Source of the DNA: a virus
Length of the DNA: 23,837 nt
Reading direction: 5' to 3' (one strand)
Virus record (IMG/VR): IMGVR_UViG_3300005262_000015
Coordinates: 1-23,837 of that record
Of the stretch, positions 1-7,350 are shown one piece after another. Within the stretch, counting starts at the first letter, position 1. Every line of letters begins with the position of its first letter. The translations under genes were made by a program, and so were the position numbers. The notes under the pieces were generated by a model. It saw only the letters and a program-made list of their open reading frames with translations, had not been told where the DNA came from and ran no database searches.

Positions 1-1
1 G

Positions 2-61
2 GTGCAAATCGATGACGGCCGTGGCCGAAGGTACCCCTTCCGGATGAATAACCTAGAGTAG
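2..61 (+). CDS. possible 3' end of an upstream gene (partial)
   Basis: The frame beginning at base 2 reads VQIDDGRGRRYPFRMNNLE and then stops (TAG at 59-61). It enters from the left edge, so only the last 19 residues can be seen. One other frame is also open for about 14 codons, so this is only a likely tail of a gene. The residues match no family I recognise. About 85 bases separate the stop from the next gene, with nothing recognisable in them. Confidence 0.25.
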   Translation: MQIDDGRGRRYPFRMNNLE

Positions 62-145
62 TGCCACCCGCTCGGGAATATCAAGTCCATTTGGCCGTCG
101 GATGAGCGGGCGATCATTGGCGATCAACAATTGGGGAAACGTGAG

Positions 146-706
146 ATGCCCGAGTATAGATATCCTGGCTATGGACCGACCGGCGAAAACTGGCTGACTC
201 CCCGCGCGAAGACCAAAGGTGGTTATCACGGCGGAAGTGACAATCCGGCAAGTCCAGGAACGCCGGTCTACGCCCAGTACGACGGAGAAATATTCAGAAC
301 CGGAAAAATTGGTGGTTACGGCATGTCCGTTGTCGTCAAGTCAAAAGCCCCAGATGGTACCGTCTTCTATCACCTCTATGGCCATCTCGGACCGGATCCG
401 CTGCCTCCACCGGGGACACCCGTCGCTGCAAATGAGCCCATTCCGGGCGCGGTGATCGGTACCACGAAATACGTTCGTGATCAGGGAGGTCTTACGTCTG
501 GCCCGCATTTGCATCGCGAGATCATCTCCGGCAAAGCGCCTCTACGTAGCGACCCGAATGAGGGGTTCGGACTCTATTCCAGCGACATCACGCACAAGGC
601 TGACCCGGACACGTTCGACATCAATCATCCTCTCTTTCCATACCAGAACGGGGAGCCGAAGCCGGCGCTTCAATCCCGTCCGGCTGCATCGCCGGATCAG
701 ATCTAA
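146..706 (+). CDS. M23-family (LytM-like) metallopeptidase, phage cargo
   Basis: 186-residue zinc endopeptidase of the M23 family, which cuts peptide crosslinks in peptidoglycan. The zinc site can be read directly: HxxxD at residues 28-32 (HGGSD), the YHLYGH stretch at 75-80, and GPHLH at 119-123. ATG 146 is chosen over the in-frame TTG at 131 because GGGGAA lies 7 bases before it. There is no signal peptide or membrane segment, so it needs an export route: the virion, a lysis system, or none. The family core ends near residue 130; the last 50 residues are Pro-rich and look like a tail. The lipoprotein gene 520 bases downstream could be its partner. A general lytic enzyme is the alternative, but the neighbourhood favours cargo. 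The family call is firm; the role is inferred. Confidence 0.85.
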   Translation: MPEYRYPGYGPTGENWLTPRAKTKGGYHGGSDNPASPGTPVYAQYDGEIFRTGKIGGYGMSVVVKSKAPDGTVFYHLYGHLGPDPLPPPGTPVAANEPIPGAVIGTTKYVRDQGGLTSGPHLHREIISGKAPLRSDPNEGFGLYSSDITHKADPDTFDINHPLFPYQNGEPKPALQSRPAASPDQI

Positions 707-721
707 AAATCCGAAATCGGC

Positions 722-750
722 TTGACGCGTCGGGCAAAACACATCTAAAT
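722..750 (+). promoter_or_regulatory. possible sigma-70-like promoter
   Basis: TTGACG at 722-727 (five of six matches to the -35 consensus) is followed 18 bases later by TAAATT at 746-751, a moderate -10 match. The next T-rich hairpin ends only about 55 bases downstream, so the pair may frame a very short transcript rather than drive the following gene. The TTGACGCGTCGGGCAAAACA stretch looks familiar to me from Bradyrhizobium intergenic regions, but I cannot check that here. Confidence 0.3.
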
Positions 751-778
751 TGGCATCATCGGAAGACTCCACATCGAA

Positions 779-808
779 CCCGCGCGTAGAAACTGCTGCG
801 GGCTTTTT
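779..808 (+). terminator. possible weak rho-independent terminator
   Basis: CCCGC at 779-783 can pair with GCGGG at 798-802 across a 14-base loop, followed by C and five T residues at 804-808. The stem is short (5 bp) and the loop long, so it is at best a weak terminator. It sits about 70 bases after the M23 gene, where one would be expected. Confidence 0.35.
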
Positions 809-974
809 CATTCCAATTTCAGAGCTCGGATGGCTGCGACGCTCCGTGGCTTCGCCTCGATGATGCGCGGTCACCGCAGCGCGATCAGCCCGCCGTCGTT
901 CGAGCCATCACTGTCCAGACCGGCGTGAGCGTGCCGGGCGGTGGCGGACGGCTCTCGCGAGTAAATTGTGTGGG

Positions 975-1060
975 GACGCTCCGCGGCGGAGGTGCAGATC
1001 TCCGCGAGGGTTGGCGGCGGCGACGCCAATTCGGCCGCGCGGCTGGTGCACATCATCCAT
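975..1060 (+). pseudogene. portal gene sliver (internal fragment)
   Basis: This stretch aligns without gaps to portal bases about 3715-3800. In 1011-1060 against 3751-3800, roughly 41 of 50 bases agree, including the shared stretches GCCAATTCGG and GCGGCTGGTG. It stops matching after about 1060 and is flanked by unrelated sequence, so it is a recombination remnant rather than a gene. It lies 2.4 kb before the main portal copy, the only such fragment on that side. The rest of the 707-1228 gap shows no gene. Confidence 0.7.
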
Positions 1061-1228
1061 TGGTGGCAGCCGAGATCTCGTTTGATTTCGTTTCCTCTTT
1101 GTTCTATCAAACCAGAGATAGCGAGTTGATGATAGCGCTCTCAGGATGCGACGGGTGCCGGAGTTGGTATTAGCGGCCTTGTCGTGCAACCGGCGAGGCG
1201 ACGTGCACCCAATCCCCTGGGGTAAGCA

Positions 1229-1708
1229 ATGAAGTATCTATCGGGCGAAGCTCCAGAAATGCCGAAGTTTCCCATACTCAAAGTTCTCGCGCTCCTGGCA
1301 ATCGCCTTCATGATCTCCGGATGTTCGTGGTCCGGGCCGTGGCCTCGCGTCGACATCGATCTCGAGCCCTTGGGCAAAGGTGAGCTGGCGAAGTTCATTG
1401 GCCGCAACTCCAACCACGGCGTCGATGATCTGCCGCAACTGACGAAACAGTTCATCGTCGAACAGACCTCTGCCAAGGGCATTTCTCGCGACGACGCAGA
1501 AGCTCTTGGTTTGCAGTGCGCCCCGGCGCCCAGCAAGGAGTGCAGCTATTCGGGCGAATACTGGGTTCGAGACGACCAGCGATATGTCCCGCGCAATGGT
1601 CCCGACTATCGAGCACGATCAGTTTATCATATCGACGTCCGGCTCTCGTGTTTGAAGCCGCATGACGCCGTCGTGCAAGCTCATAAACGCTACGTTCCCG
1701 ATGAGTAA
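1229..1708 (+). CDS. small lipoprotein, candidate periplasmic immunity or accessory protein
   Basis: 159 residues with a clear lipoprotein signal: a hydrophobic stretch at residues 16-29 followed by lipobox ISGC, with Cys32 as the lipidation site. The mature part (about 127 residues) is soluble, with two further Cys pairs in the regions ALGLQCAP/KECSYSG and RLSC, and a Tyr/Arg-rich end. GGGG lies 6 bases before ATG 1229; the in-frame ATG at 1259 would also keep the lipobox. The family is not recognised. It follows an M23 peptidase and comes 12 bases before the next cargo gene. A membrane-anchored periplasmic protein next to a cell-wall enzyme suggests self-protection, but a phage spanin or unrelated lipoprotein cannot be excluded. 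Confidence 0.7.
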   Translation: MKYLSGEAPEMPKFPILKVLALLAIAFMISGCSWSGPWPRVDIDLEPLGKGELAKFIGRNSNHGVDDLPQLTKQFIVEQTSAKGISRDDAEALGLQCAPAPSKECSYSGEYWVRDDQRYVPRNGPDYRARSVYHIDVRLSCLKPHDAVVQAHKRYVPDE

Positions 1709-1719
1709 GCAGGTGAATT

Positions 1720-2799
1720 ATGGCGGAAGGCCAATATCGTATCGTCAAAGTGGAGCTTCCCCTTCTTGGTGGGATCGCCGGCCACAATTTTCTCGCGTTG
1801 ATCGACCCGAATGGGAACGTGATTGGCGAGTTTCACGGCCTGGCGACTGACGCGGAGGGACATGCCAAGCCTATCGGAAATTTGCCGTCTGACAGGTTGA
1901 AAGGCCACGATGACAAGCGCTGGTATCAACCCGATTTTGCTCAGGCAGAGGTAGCCTCGGGCGATCAGGCCAGGATCATGAATCTGTGGAACGCCGCCGC
2001 AGCTGCCCGCACAAATATGGACGCGCGGGACATCCATTATCCCTGGTTCGGACTAGGTCAGAACAGCAATTCGTATTTGAGCACGTTGATCGCTTCCATG
2101 GGCTTGACGGAGCCGCGGCTGCCTGGCGGCGCGCCCGTGAAGCCAGGCGCGGGAAGCATGTTGCTCGACCCGAAGGACATTCAGGATATCCAGCGGCAGT
2201 TCAATATCGGTGTGGTCCGCTCCGGGAGTGCATCGAACTCAGGTCCGCAGCCGGGCGGTGTCGATCAGCCGAGCCGTTTTGATTCAGTTACATCACCGTT
2301 TGGTTCTGTTGGAGCACCGGGCGACCGCGCAATTGCACCATCGGCCCGCACTCCACGTTCTCCGGTCCCGCTCCCGCAGGACTTGCCCAGCACCGCGGTC
2401 TCCGGTGCGAAAGGTCCGACGTCGCTAGGTGGGCCTAATGGTCCAGCACCATTGGCGCCACCTTTGCCCTCTCGCTCACAGCTTCCCGCAAGGCCCGCCC
2501 CGGCGGGCGATCCGATGCTGCGGCCGTTGCACTTCGCGTCCGATCAGCTCAGTTCGCCTGCGTTTCCTCCGACACGATTTCCACTCGAGGCGCTGCTGGC
2601 GCCCGATCGCAGTGGCGCGTTGGATCAATGGGCCGCGTCTTCATCGCGGAGGGACGCGTCTGCATCCAGGCAACCTGCTTCCGCGGGCCTGCCAGACGAG
2701 GCCCCCTCGATTGCACGGGACGATCCATCCAATTTGGATCGGCCGGCTGGAGGACTGCTCGGCATGATCCAGCAATACATGCGCAGTGGCGGATACTAG
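1720..2799 (+). CDS. large proline-rich phage cargo protein of unknown function
   Basis: 359 residues in two parts. The first 140 are globular: a GHNFLALIDPNG motif at 21-32, GEFHGLATD at 36-44, and GQNSNSYLSTLIASMGL near 111-127. This His-first, Asn/Ser-later order recalls circularly permuted papain-like (LRAT/NlpC-type) folds, but no Cys stands in the expected place, so this is a guess. Residues 150-340 are Pro/Ser/Ala-rich and probably disordered. The C-terminus, GGLLGMIQQYMRSGG, resembles a segment of the M23 protein encoded at 13524-14378 (GGLPGMIADYLRQTQ), so the two share a tail module. It follows the lipoprotein gene after 11 bases. No signal peptide is present. Confidence 0.6.
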   Translation: MAEGQYRIVKVELPLLGGIAGHNFLALIDPNGNVIGEFHGLATDAEGHAKPIGNLPSDRLKGHDDKRWYQPDFAQAEVASGDQARIMNLWNAAAAARTNMDARDIHYPWFGLGQNSNSYLSTLIASMGLTEPRLPGGAPVKPGAGSMLLDPKDIQDIQRQFNIGVVRSGSASNSGPQPGGVDQPSRFDSVTSPFGSVGAPGDRAIAPSARTPRSPVPLPQDLPSTAVSGAKGPTSLGGPNGPAPLAPPLPSRSQLPARPAPAGDPMLRPLHFASDQLSSPAFPPTRFPLEALLAPDRSGALDQWAASSSRRDASASRQPASAGLPDEAPSIARDDPSNLDRPAGGLLGMIQQYMRSGGY

Positions 2800-2914
2800 G
2801 CTCGCTCAACAGCAAACGGTCCCTGTCACTTCGCAATCAGCATGGCAGTATGATTGTGCTCTGTTGTGTGTGACTGCTGGACGACTTCTTGCTTTGTCTT
2901 GGAGCCGATATCAG

Positions 2915-3163
2915 ATGGTAGTCGGTTGGGTTCTGGAGTTGATCTGGTGGGGCGTCGGCTATGCCGTGGCACGACTGGTGCTGCCTCTCGCATCTTTCGG
3001 CAAGGTCCAGGTTGGGACCGCCCGCGACTCCGGCGGATTTGGTTGGCTGGGTGTGCGACGCATCGACAATGGACGATTTGAAGTCGAGGCTACTTTCGCT
3101 GCACTGGTCGGCTTGGTGATTTGCTGCGCCGGGCTTGCAGCAACTATGTACTTTGTTCATTGA
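2915..3163 (+). CDS. small inner-membrane protein, candidate immunity partner
   Basis: 82 residues if begun at ATG 2915 (GGAG about 10 bases upstream). A longer reading from GTG 2786 overlaps the preceding gene and has no better ribosome site. Two hydrophobic stretches flank a short polar loop: residues 3-28 and the C-terminal LVGLVICCAGLAATMYF. It should span the membrane twice. I do not recognise a family. As the gene directly after a cargo protein, it would fit a membrane-located protector, or equally a holin-like or orphan membrane protein. Nothing in the 214 bases between it and the portal gene looks coding. Confidence 0.5.
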   Translation: MVVGWVLELIWWGVGYAVARLVLPLASFGKVQVGTARDSGGFGWLGVRRIDNGRFEVEATFAALVGLVICCAGLAATMYFVH

Positions 3164-3428
3164 GTGGCCGCACTTTCGGCCCTCGTATCAGAAGCGAGCG
3201 GACGACGTCGCCCCTTTGGGCGCTGCGACTGGCTGTCTGAGACAACCATTAACCGCGCGTCCCAATTTTTGAGACAGGTCACCGAAGGGGCCGTTTCTGT
3301 CTGTGGGGCGTCGCCTTGATGTCCGCCAGCGGACTGCTCTTCCAGTCTGAAAATAGAGCGCAGCAGCGCTGATCAAATTGACGACTCGCGGCAACCAGCG
3401 CCCGACGCGATCGAAGGTTCAACAAAAT

Positions 3429-5090
3429 ATGTCCATTCCCTTGCTGGCCCCGGCGCAACCCGCGCCGATGGGCTCTCTCGTCACGCATGACGTCACCATC
3501 GTCACCACGCGCAAGCTTGCGCAGGCGCGGGTGATGGGGGTGCCGCCCGAAGAGTTCGGCATCGAGCGCGGTGCGCGCAGCATCCGCGACTGCAATTATT
3601 GCTTCCACGAAGTCGTCACCAAGACCGAGGCGCAGCTGATCGCGGAAGGCTTTGATGCCGGTCAGATCAGGGCCTTGCTGCCGCACAACGGCACGAGCGA
3701 GATCGAGACGCTGGCGCGCGACACGGTGGAGGAGCATCTGTCCGCAACCGCCGGCGGCGGCAGCGCCAATTCGGCGGCGCGGCTGGTGCGCATCACCGAG
3801 CACTACGTGCGGATGGACTATGAGGGCTCGGGCCGTCCCTGCCTTTATCAGGTCATCACCGGCGGCGACCAGGCCGAGATCTTGCGCAAGGACGGCAAGG
3901 ACTGCATCACGCCGTTCGACGAGATGCCGTTTGCGGCGACCACGCCGGTGCCGGTGACGCATCGCTTCTTCGGACGCTCGATCGCCGATCTCGTGATGCC
4001 GCTGCAGCGCGAGAAGACGGCGCTGAAGCGCGGCGCGCTCGACAATCTCTATTTGCACAACAACCCGCGTGTCGAGGTCGCTGAGCAGAACGCCGGGCCG
4101 AACACGCTGGACGACCTCCTGGTGTCGCGGCCGGGCGGCGTCGTCCGCACCAAGACTGCGGGCGGGCTGAACTGGCAGGTGGTGCCCGACATCACCACGT
4201 CGATCTACCCGATGCTGCAATATCTCGACGCCGAGCTCGAGATCCGCACCGGGCTGGCCAAGCAGGCGCAGGGCATCGACGCTAACGCGCTGCAGAACCA
4301 GTCGGCTACGGCAGTCGCGCAGGTCTTCTCGGCCTCGCAGATGCGCATCAAGCTGATCGCGCGCGTCATGGCTGAAGGCGTGCGCGACATCTTCGCGCTG
4401 CTGCACGGCACGATCCGCAAGCATGGTCAGCGCGAGGAGACGGTGCGGCTGCGCAACACCTGGGTCGCCGTCAATCCGCGCAATTGGAAGACGCGCGAGG
4501 ACATGACCATCAATGTCGGCCTCGGCGCGGGCGGCAAGGCGCAGCAATTCGCCCAGACCATGGCGATCGCCAACGTGCAGAAGGAGCTGCTTGCCGGCGG
4601 CAAGCTCAACCTGGTCGGCGACCGCCAGCTCTACAACACTGCGGCCGAGCTGACGCGGATCATGGGGCACCGCAATCCCGACCAGTTCTTCAGCGATCCC
4701 ACGGCCGTCAATCCGCAGACCGGGCAGCTGTTGAATCCACCGCCGGCACCGCCGCAGCCGCCACCCGATCCGAAATTGCTGGCGCTTCAAGCGCGCGTCC
4801 AGGCCGATCAGCTCGCCGCTGCGCACAGGGTGCAGATCGAGCGCGAGAAGGCGCAAGCAGATGCGATCCATCTCCAGGTCAAGACCCAAGGAGAGATCGA
4901 GCTTGCCAAGATCAAGGCCGCGCTCGACGCCAAGATGACGGTGCTGGAGACGCATCTGAAGGCGGCGATCGAGGCAGGCAAAGTACAGCGCTCATATCCG
5001 CCAGGCGCCCGCAAGGCGAGAGACGGCCACCACTACGTGCCGGACCCGAGCCGTCCCGGAAAGCATCTGCTGGTCGTTCATCATGGCTGA
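3429..5090 (+). CDS. phage portal protein, SU10/P22-like type, 5'-truncated
   Basis: Portal subunit: forms the dodecameric ring at the head vertex through which DNA enters and leaves. Recognised from VMGVPPEEFGIERGARSIRD near the start, the FFGRSIADLVMPLQREKT segment, and the long Gln/Lys/Ala-rich helical C-terminus after a PPAPPQPPP hinge. From memory of the family, the VPPEEF segment normally lies some 200 residues in, whereas here it is about 35 residues from the first ATG, so the N-terminal third is missing. ATG 3429 is preferred over TTG 3378, with GAAGG upstream. The stop overlaps the next gene's start by 8 bases. Parts of this gene recur at 975, 6972, 9665, 11262 and 11778. A functional head would need an intact copy elsewhere. 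Confidence 0.85.
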   Translation: MSIPLLAPAQPAPMGSLVTHDVTIVTTRKLAQARVMGVPPEEFGIERGARSIRDCNYCFHEVVTKTEAQLIAEGFDAGQIRALLPHNGTSEIETLARDTVEEHLSATAGGGSANSAARLVRITEHYVRMDYEGSGRPCLYQVITGGDQAEILRKDGKDCITPFDEMPFAATTPVPVTHRFFGRSIADLVMPLQREKTALKRGALDNLYLHNNPRVEVAEQNAGPNTLDDLLVSRPGGVVRTKTAGGLNWQVVPDITTSIYPMLQYLDAELEIRTGLAKQAQGIDANALQNQSATAVAQVFSASQMRIKLIARVMAEGVRDIFALLHGTIRKHGQREETVRLRNTWVAVNPRNWKTREDMTINVGLGAGGKAQQFAQTMAIANVQKELLAGGKLNLVGDRQLYNTAAELTRIMGHRNPDQFFSDPTAVNPQTGQLLNPPPAPPQPPPDPKLLALQARVQADQLAAAHRVQIEREKAQADAIHLQVKTQGEIELAKIKAALDAKMTVLETHLKAAIEAGKVQRSYPPGARKARDGHHYVPDPSRPGKHLLVVHHG

Positions 5091-5180
5091 TTATTCTCTG
5101 GTGCCGGTCGAGCATCAGCCGGACTTCGAGAATGTCACTCTCGTTCCTGTTGAGCACGATCCGTTCAGTGCCGATGACGT
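4850..5180 (+). repeat. portal 3' end plus cargo leader repeat, copy 1
   Basis: First of three imperfect direct repeats joining the last portal codons (KTQGEIELAKIKAALDAKM, then RSYPPGARKAR) to the leader of the next gene (DYSLVPVEHQPDFENV). The other copies are at about 7035-7350 and 9795-10110. The copies differ at scattered third positions, so they are diverged paralogues or imports from related phages, not recent tandem duplicates. Different cargo follows each. Confidence 0.85.
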
Positions 5181-6114
5181 AACGCAGCGGGCGCAAAGCC
5201 CGCAAGCGCAGACTCAACACCCTGCGATGGGATCCAGCGCACCGACACTTGGCGTTTCAACAACAGACTCCACGGGATCTGCTCTCACGGCAGGGGCCAG
5301 TGACTTCTTCAGGTCCATCCCTCGCGGGGTCGTCTCTGGCTTCAATAGCGCGGCGAGCGCATTGGGACGCGCCACGCAGGCCGAGATGGGGCAAGACGTC
5401 GACGCGCCGACTCCAGAACAGGGAATGCAGATTCTCGAGAAGGAAGTCACGGGGCCGATGTACAGGCCGGAAGGCCGGGCGGGCCAATTCGGTGCATCAG
5501 TCGGGGAGTTTCTCGGCAATCCGGCTTCCTATGTGGCGCCTGGAAGCGTGCCTCTCAAAGTCGGAGCGGCTGTGCTGGGAGGCCTGGGAAGCGAAGCCGG
5601 AGGCCAACTTGGCGAAGGGACTCCTTGGGAAGGGCCTCTCCGATTCGCCGGCGGTGCACTCGGCGTGCTCGGTCCGCTCGGTGCGGCCAGGTTAGGAACG
5701 GGCGCACGCGCCGCGCAGACTCTGCCGCGCGCCGCAGAAGAAGCGAGCGCAGGGCTTGGACGAGCGGCAGAGAACGCGCCATCAACCTTTTATAGAGGCG
5801 ATCAAGCCGGCCTCACGGAATTCCGGTCGCATGCCGCACGAGTGGGAGGCCAAGCCCACTCCGAAGCGGTCTTGGCAAAAGGGGATAAGCACGACTTGAT
5901 GACGAAGCACTCGCTTGACAGCCGAAATCCGCCGTCTCCATATATCGCCGTAACCACCGATCCTAACGTTGCCCGATTGCACGGTGAAACGACCTACCGG
6001 CTGCAATTGGCACCCGGCCGAGCAACTCCAAACTCATTCAGTCGATATAGCGAAAGCGAATATCTAGTTCCGCACTACATATCACCGGATGAAATCAAAG
6101 GGACACTTCCATAA
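5083..6114 (+). CDS. leader-bearing cargo protein with C-terminal ADP-ribosyltransferase-like toxin domain
   Basis: 343 residues. Residues 1-30 are the shared leader with a doubled LVPVEHxP motif; 31-65 are a polar linker; 70-205 are Gly/Ala-rich, with FFRSIPRGVVSGFNSAASAL and a second apolar stretch around 150-205, like phage ejection-protein or pre-toxin segments. Residues 234-343 carry an ADP-ribosyltransferase-like pattern: FYRGD (Arg238), SPYIAVTTD (Ser285, Thr291-Thr292) and SESEYLVP (Glu324-x-Glu326), matching the R / S-T / ExE signature of enzymes that move ADP-ribose from NAD to a target. The ATG lies inside the last codons of portal, so translation may be coupled. Two small genes follow at once. 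Family is called from motifs; the target is unknown. Confidence 0.75.
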   Translation: MADYSLVPVEHQPDFENVTLVPVEHDPFSADDVTQRAQSPQAQTQHPAMGSSAPTLGVSTTDSTGSALTAGASDFFRSIPRGVVSGFNSAASALGRATQAEMGQDVDAPTPEQGMQILEKEVTGPMYRPEGRAGQFGASVGEFLGNPASYVAPGSVPLKVGAAVLGGLGSEAGGQLGEGTPWEGPLRFAGGALGVLGPLGAARLGTGARAAQTLPRAAEEASAGLGRAAENAPSTFYRGDQAGLTEFRSHAARVGGQAHSEAVLAKGDKHDLMTKHSLDSRNPPSPYIAVTTDPNVARLHGETTYRLQLAPGRATPNSFSRYSESEYLVPHYISPDEIKGTLP

Positions 6115-6127
6115 GTCAGGGTGCGAC

Positions 6128-6478
6128 ATGCCGACATTTCCATTGCCTCCGTTTCCAGCATACATCCCGACGAAAAGTCTCAAGCTGTCTGATGTGCCGA
6201 ACGAATCAGAGTCGTTGCGGGTCATTGGACGGTTCGCGTTGACTTTTGATCGGTCCGAGGACGACCCATACAAGCTTGACTGGCGGGACCTGCCTGCCTT
6301 GTCAACCGATAGCGGGCTGGTGCGGCTTCGGGCGCACCTGTTCTTGGCGCAACGGCGCTGGAACCATATGAGCGGCGAGCCGGACGACAGCACCATCTTA
6401 GCTATCCGAAGGGTTGTTGCTCTCATTCGCGCGATGTTGTCCGAGCAAAGCAAAGATGCATCGGAGACCGAAGCATGA
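6128..6478 (+). CDS. small cytoplasmic protein, candidate immunity to the ART-like toxin
   Basis: 116 residues from ATG 6128 (AGGG 8 bases upstream); a longer reading from ATG 6089 would overlap the toxin gene. It has no signal peptide or membrane segment, begins with a Pro/Phe-rich stretch (MPTFPLPPFPAYIP), and ends in a helical region with ALIRAMLSEQ. I know no family for it. Its position 13 bases after the toxin gene, and the ATGA overlap with the following gene, point to a co-translated toxin/immunity unit. Either this gene or the next, or both, could give protection. Confidence 0.6.
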   Translation: MPTFPLPPFPAYIPTKSLKLSDVPNESESLRVIGRFALTFDRSEDDPYKLDWRDLPALSTDSGLVRLRAHLFLAQRRWNHMSGEPDDSTILAIRRVVALIRAMLSEQSKDASETEA

Positions 6479-6954
6479 AATATCCTGCCCCCACTTGGCG
6501 AGGGCTCGTCCGCGCGGAAGCGCCAGGCTGGTTTGTGGATCGGATGGCGCATTACACAGACCGGCAGAGGAGCTTTCTGGTCTACGAGCATGGGACTGCG
6601 GTTTTTGATAATGGCTCATCCGAGCCGGATATTGCTAAATGTAACGCGGCGTTGCTGGACGTCGTAACGCATGCGCCTGACTTTTCGGTCAGGCCGATGC
6701 GCGACGGTAACTTCATCGTCGAGTTCAAGGGGCCGGTATACGGCCTCGTCGATGGTGGGTTCTTTAAGCAGAATCGACACCAGCTATCGCTAGATGCGAA
6801 GAAGCATGGTCTGATTCCTACCGAGAAACTTTTGTATCCGAATGAAGCCAGCGTTAAAGCTGGTGAGCATGTCATCGGTCTTTACGCACGCGCAAATCTG
6901 TTTCTGGATGTTGAGTCCCCCGTTGTCGTAGGACGGTTTACTCCGTCCATTTGA
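6475..6954 (+). CDS. second small cytoplasmic protein in the ART cassette, candidate immunity
   Basis: 159 residues, soluble, starting inside an ATGA overlap with the gene before it. The middle holds a compact alpha/beta-looking segment (SFLVYEHGTAVFDNG, then FSVRPMRDGNFIVEFKGPVYG); the end is apolar (GEHVIGLYARANLFLDV). The Gly-Asn-Phe-Ile-Val-Glu-Phe strand is of a kind seen in small immunity-like proteins, but I cannot assign a named family. The gene ends 17 bases before a portal fragment begins, so it closes the first leader cassette. It could protect against the ART-like domain or be an orphan. Confidence 0.6.
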   Translation: MKYPAPTWRGLVRAEAPGWFVDRMAHYTDRQRSFLVYEHGTAVFDNGSSEPDIAKCNAALLDVVTHAPDFSVRPMRDGNFIVEFKGPVYGLVDGGFFKQNRHQLSLDAKKHGLIPTEKLLYPNEASVKAGEHVIGLYARANLFLDVESPVVVGRFTPSI

Positions 6955-6971
6955 ACCTTGCCGGAGAGAAG

Positions 6972-7269
6972 CCGAGCGCAGCTCGACTCCGCGCTCGCAG
7001 CGCATCAGGCGCAGCTCCAGCAGCAGAAGGCTCAGAGCGACGAGATCCATCTCCTGGTCAAGACCCAAGGAGAGATCGAGCTCACCAAGATCAAGGCCGC
7101 CCTCGACGCCAAGATGACAGTGCTGGAGACGCATCTGAAGGCGGCGATCGAAGCAAGGAAGGCGCAGCGCTCATATCCGACGGGCGCGCGCAAGGCGAGA
7201 GACCGCCACCACTATCTGCCGGACTCCAACCGTCCCGGCAAATATCTACAGGTCGTTCATCATGGCTGA
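6972..7269 (+). pseudogene. portal C-terminal fragment, second copy
   Basis: An open frame gives AQLDSALAAHQAQLQQQKAQ and continues with KTQGEIELTKIKAALDAKM, LETHLKAAIEA and RSYPTGARKARDRHHY, parallel to the last ~100 residues of the portal protein. There is no convincing ribosome site or start, and the rest of the portal is absent. Like the parent gene it ends in VVHHG, with the leader ATG of the next gene 8 bases before its stop. It may still be transcribed and read through into the next cargo gene, which would keep the coupled start working. Confidence 0.8.
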
Positions 7270-7350
7270 TTATTCTCTGGTGCCGGTCGAGCACCAGCCG
7301 GATTTCGAAAACGTCTCGCTCGTGCCGGTCGAGCACGATCCGTTCAGCGA
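7035..7350 (+). repeat. portal 3' end plus cargo leader repeat, copy 2
   Basis: Second copy of the repeat that begins at 4850. Bases 7061-7320 follow 4891-5140 closely, including the overlapping stop and start (CATCATGGCTGA). Divergence from copy 1 begins just after the second LVPVEHDPFS motif, so homology covers the junction of two genes and stops where the variable cargo begins. Confidence 0.85.

Noticed and set aside
3167-3182. Hairpin GGCCG/CGGCC after the small membrane protein gene
   Set aside because: Five-base stem and no T run afterwards; not a credible terminator.
3279-4955. 558-codon open frame on the minus strand
   Set aside because: It lies exactly opposite the portal gene, is Arg/Leu/His-rich with no domain, and arises from the strong third-base GC bias of the plus-strand gene.
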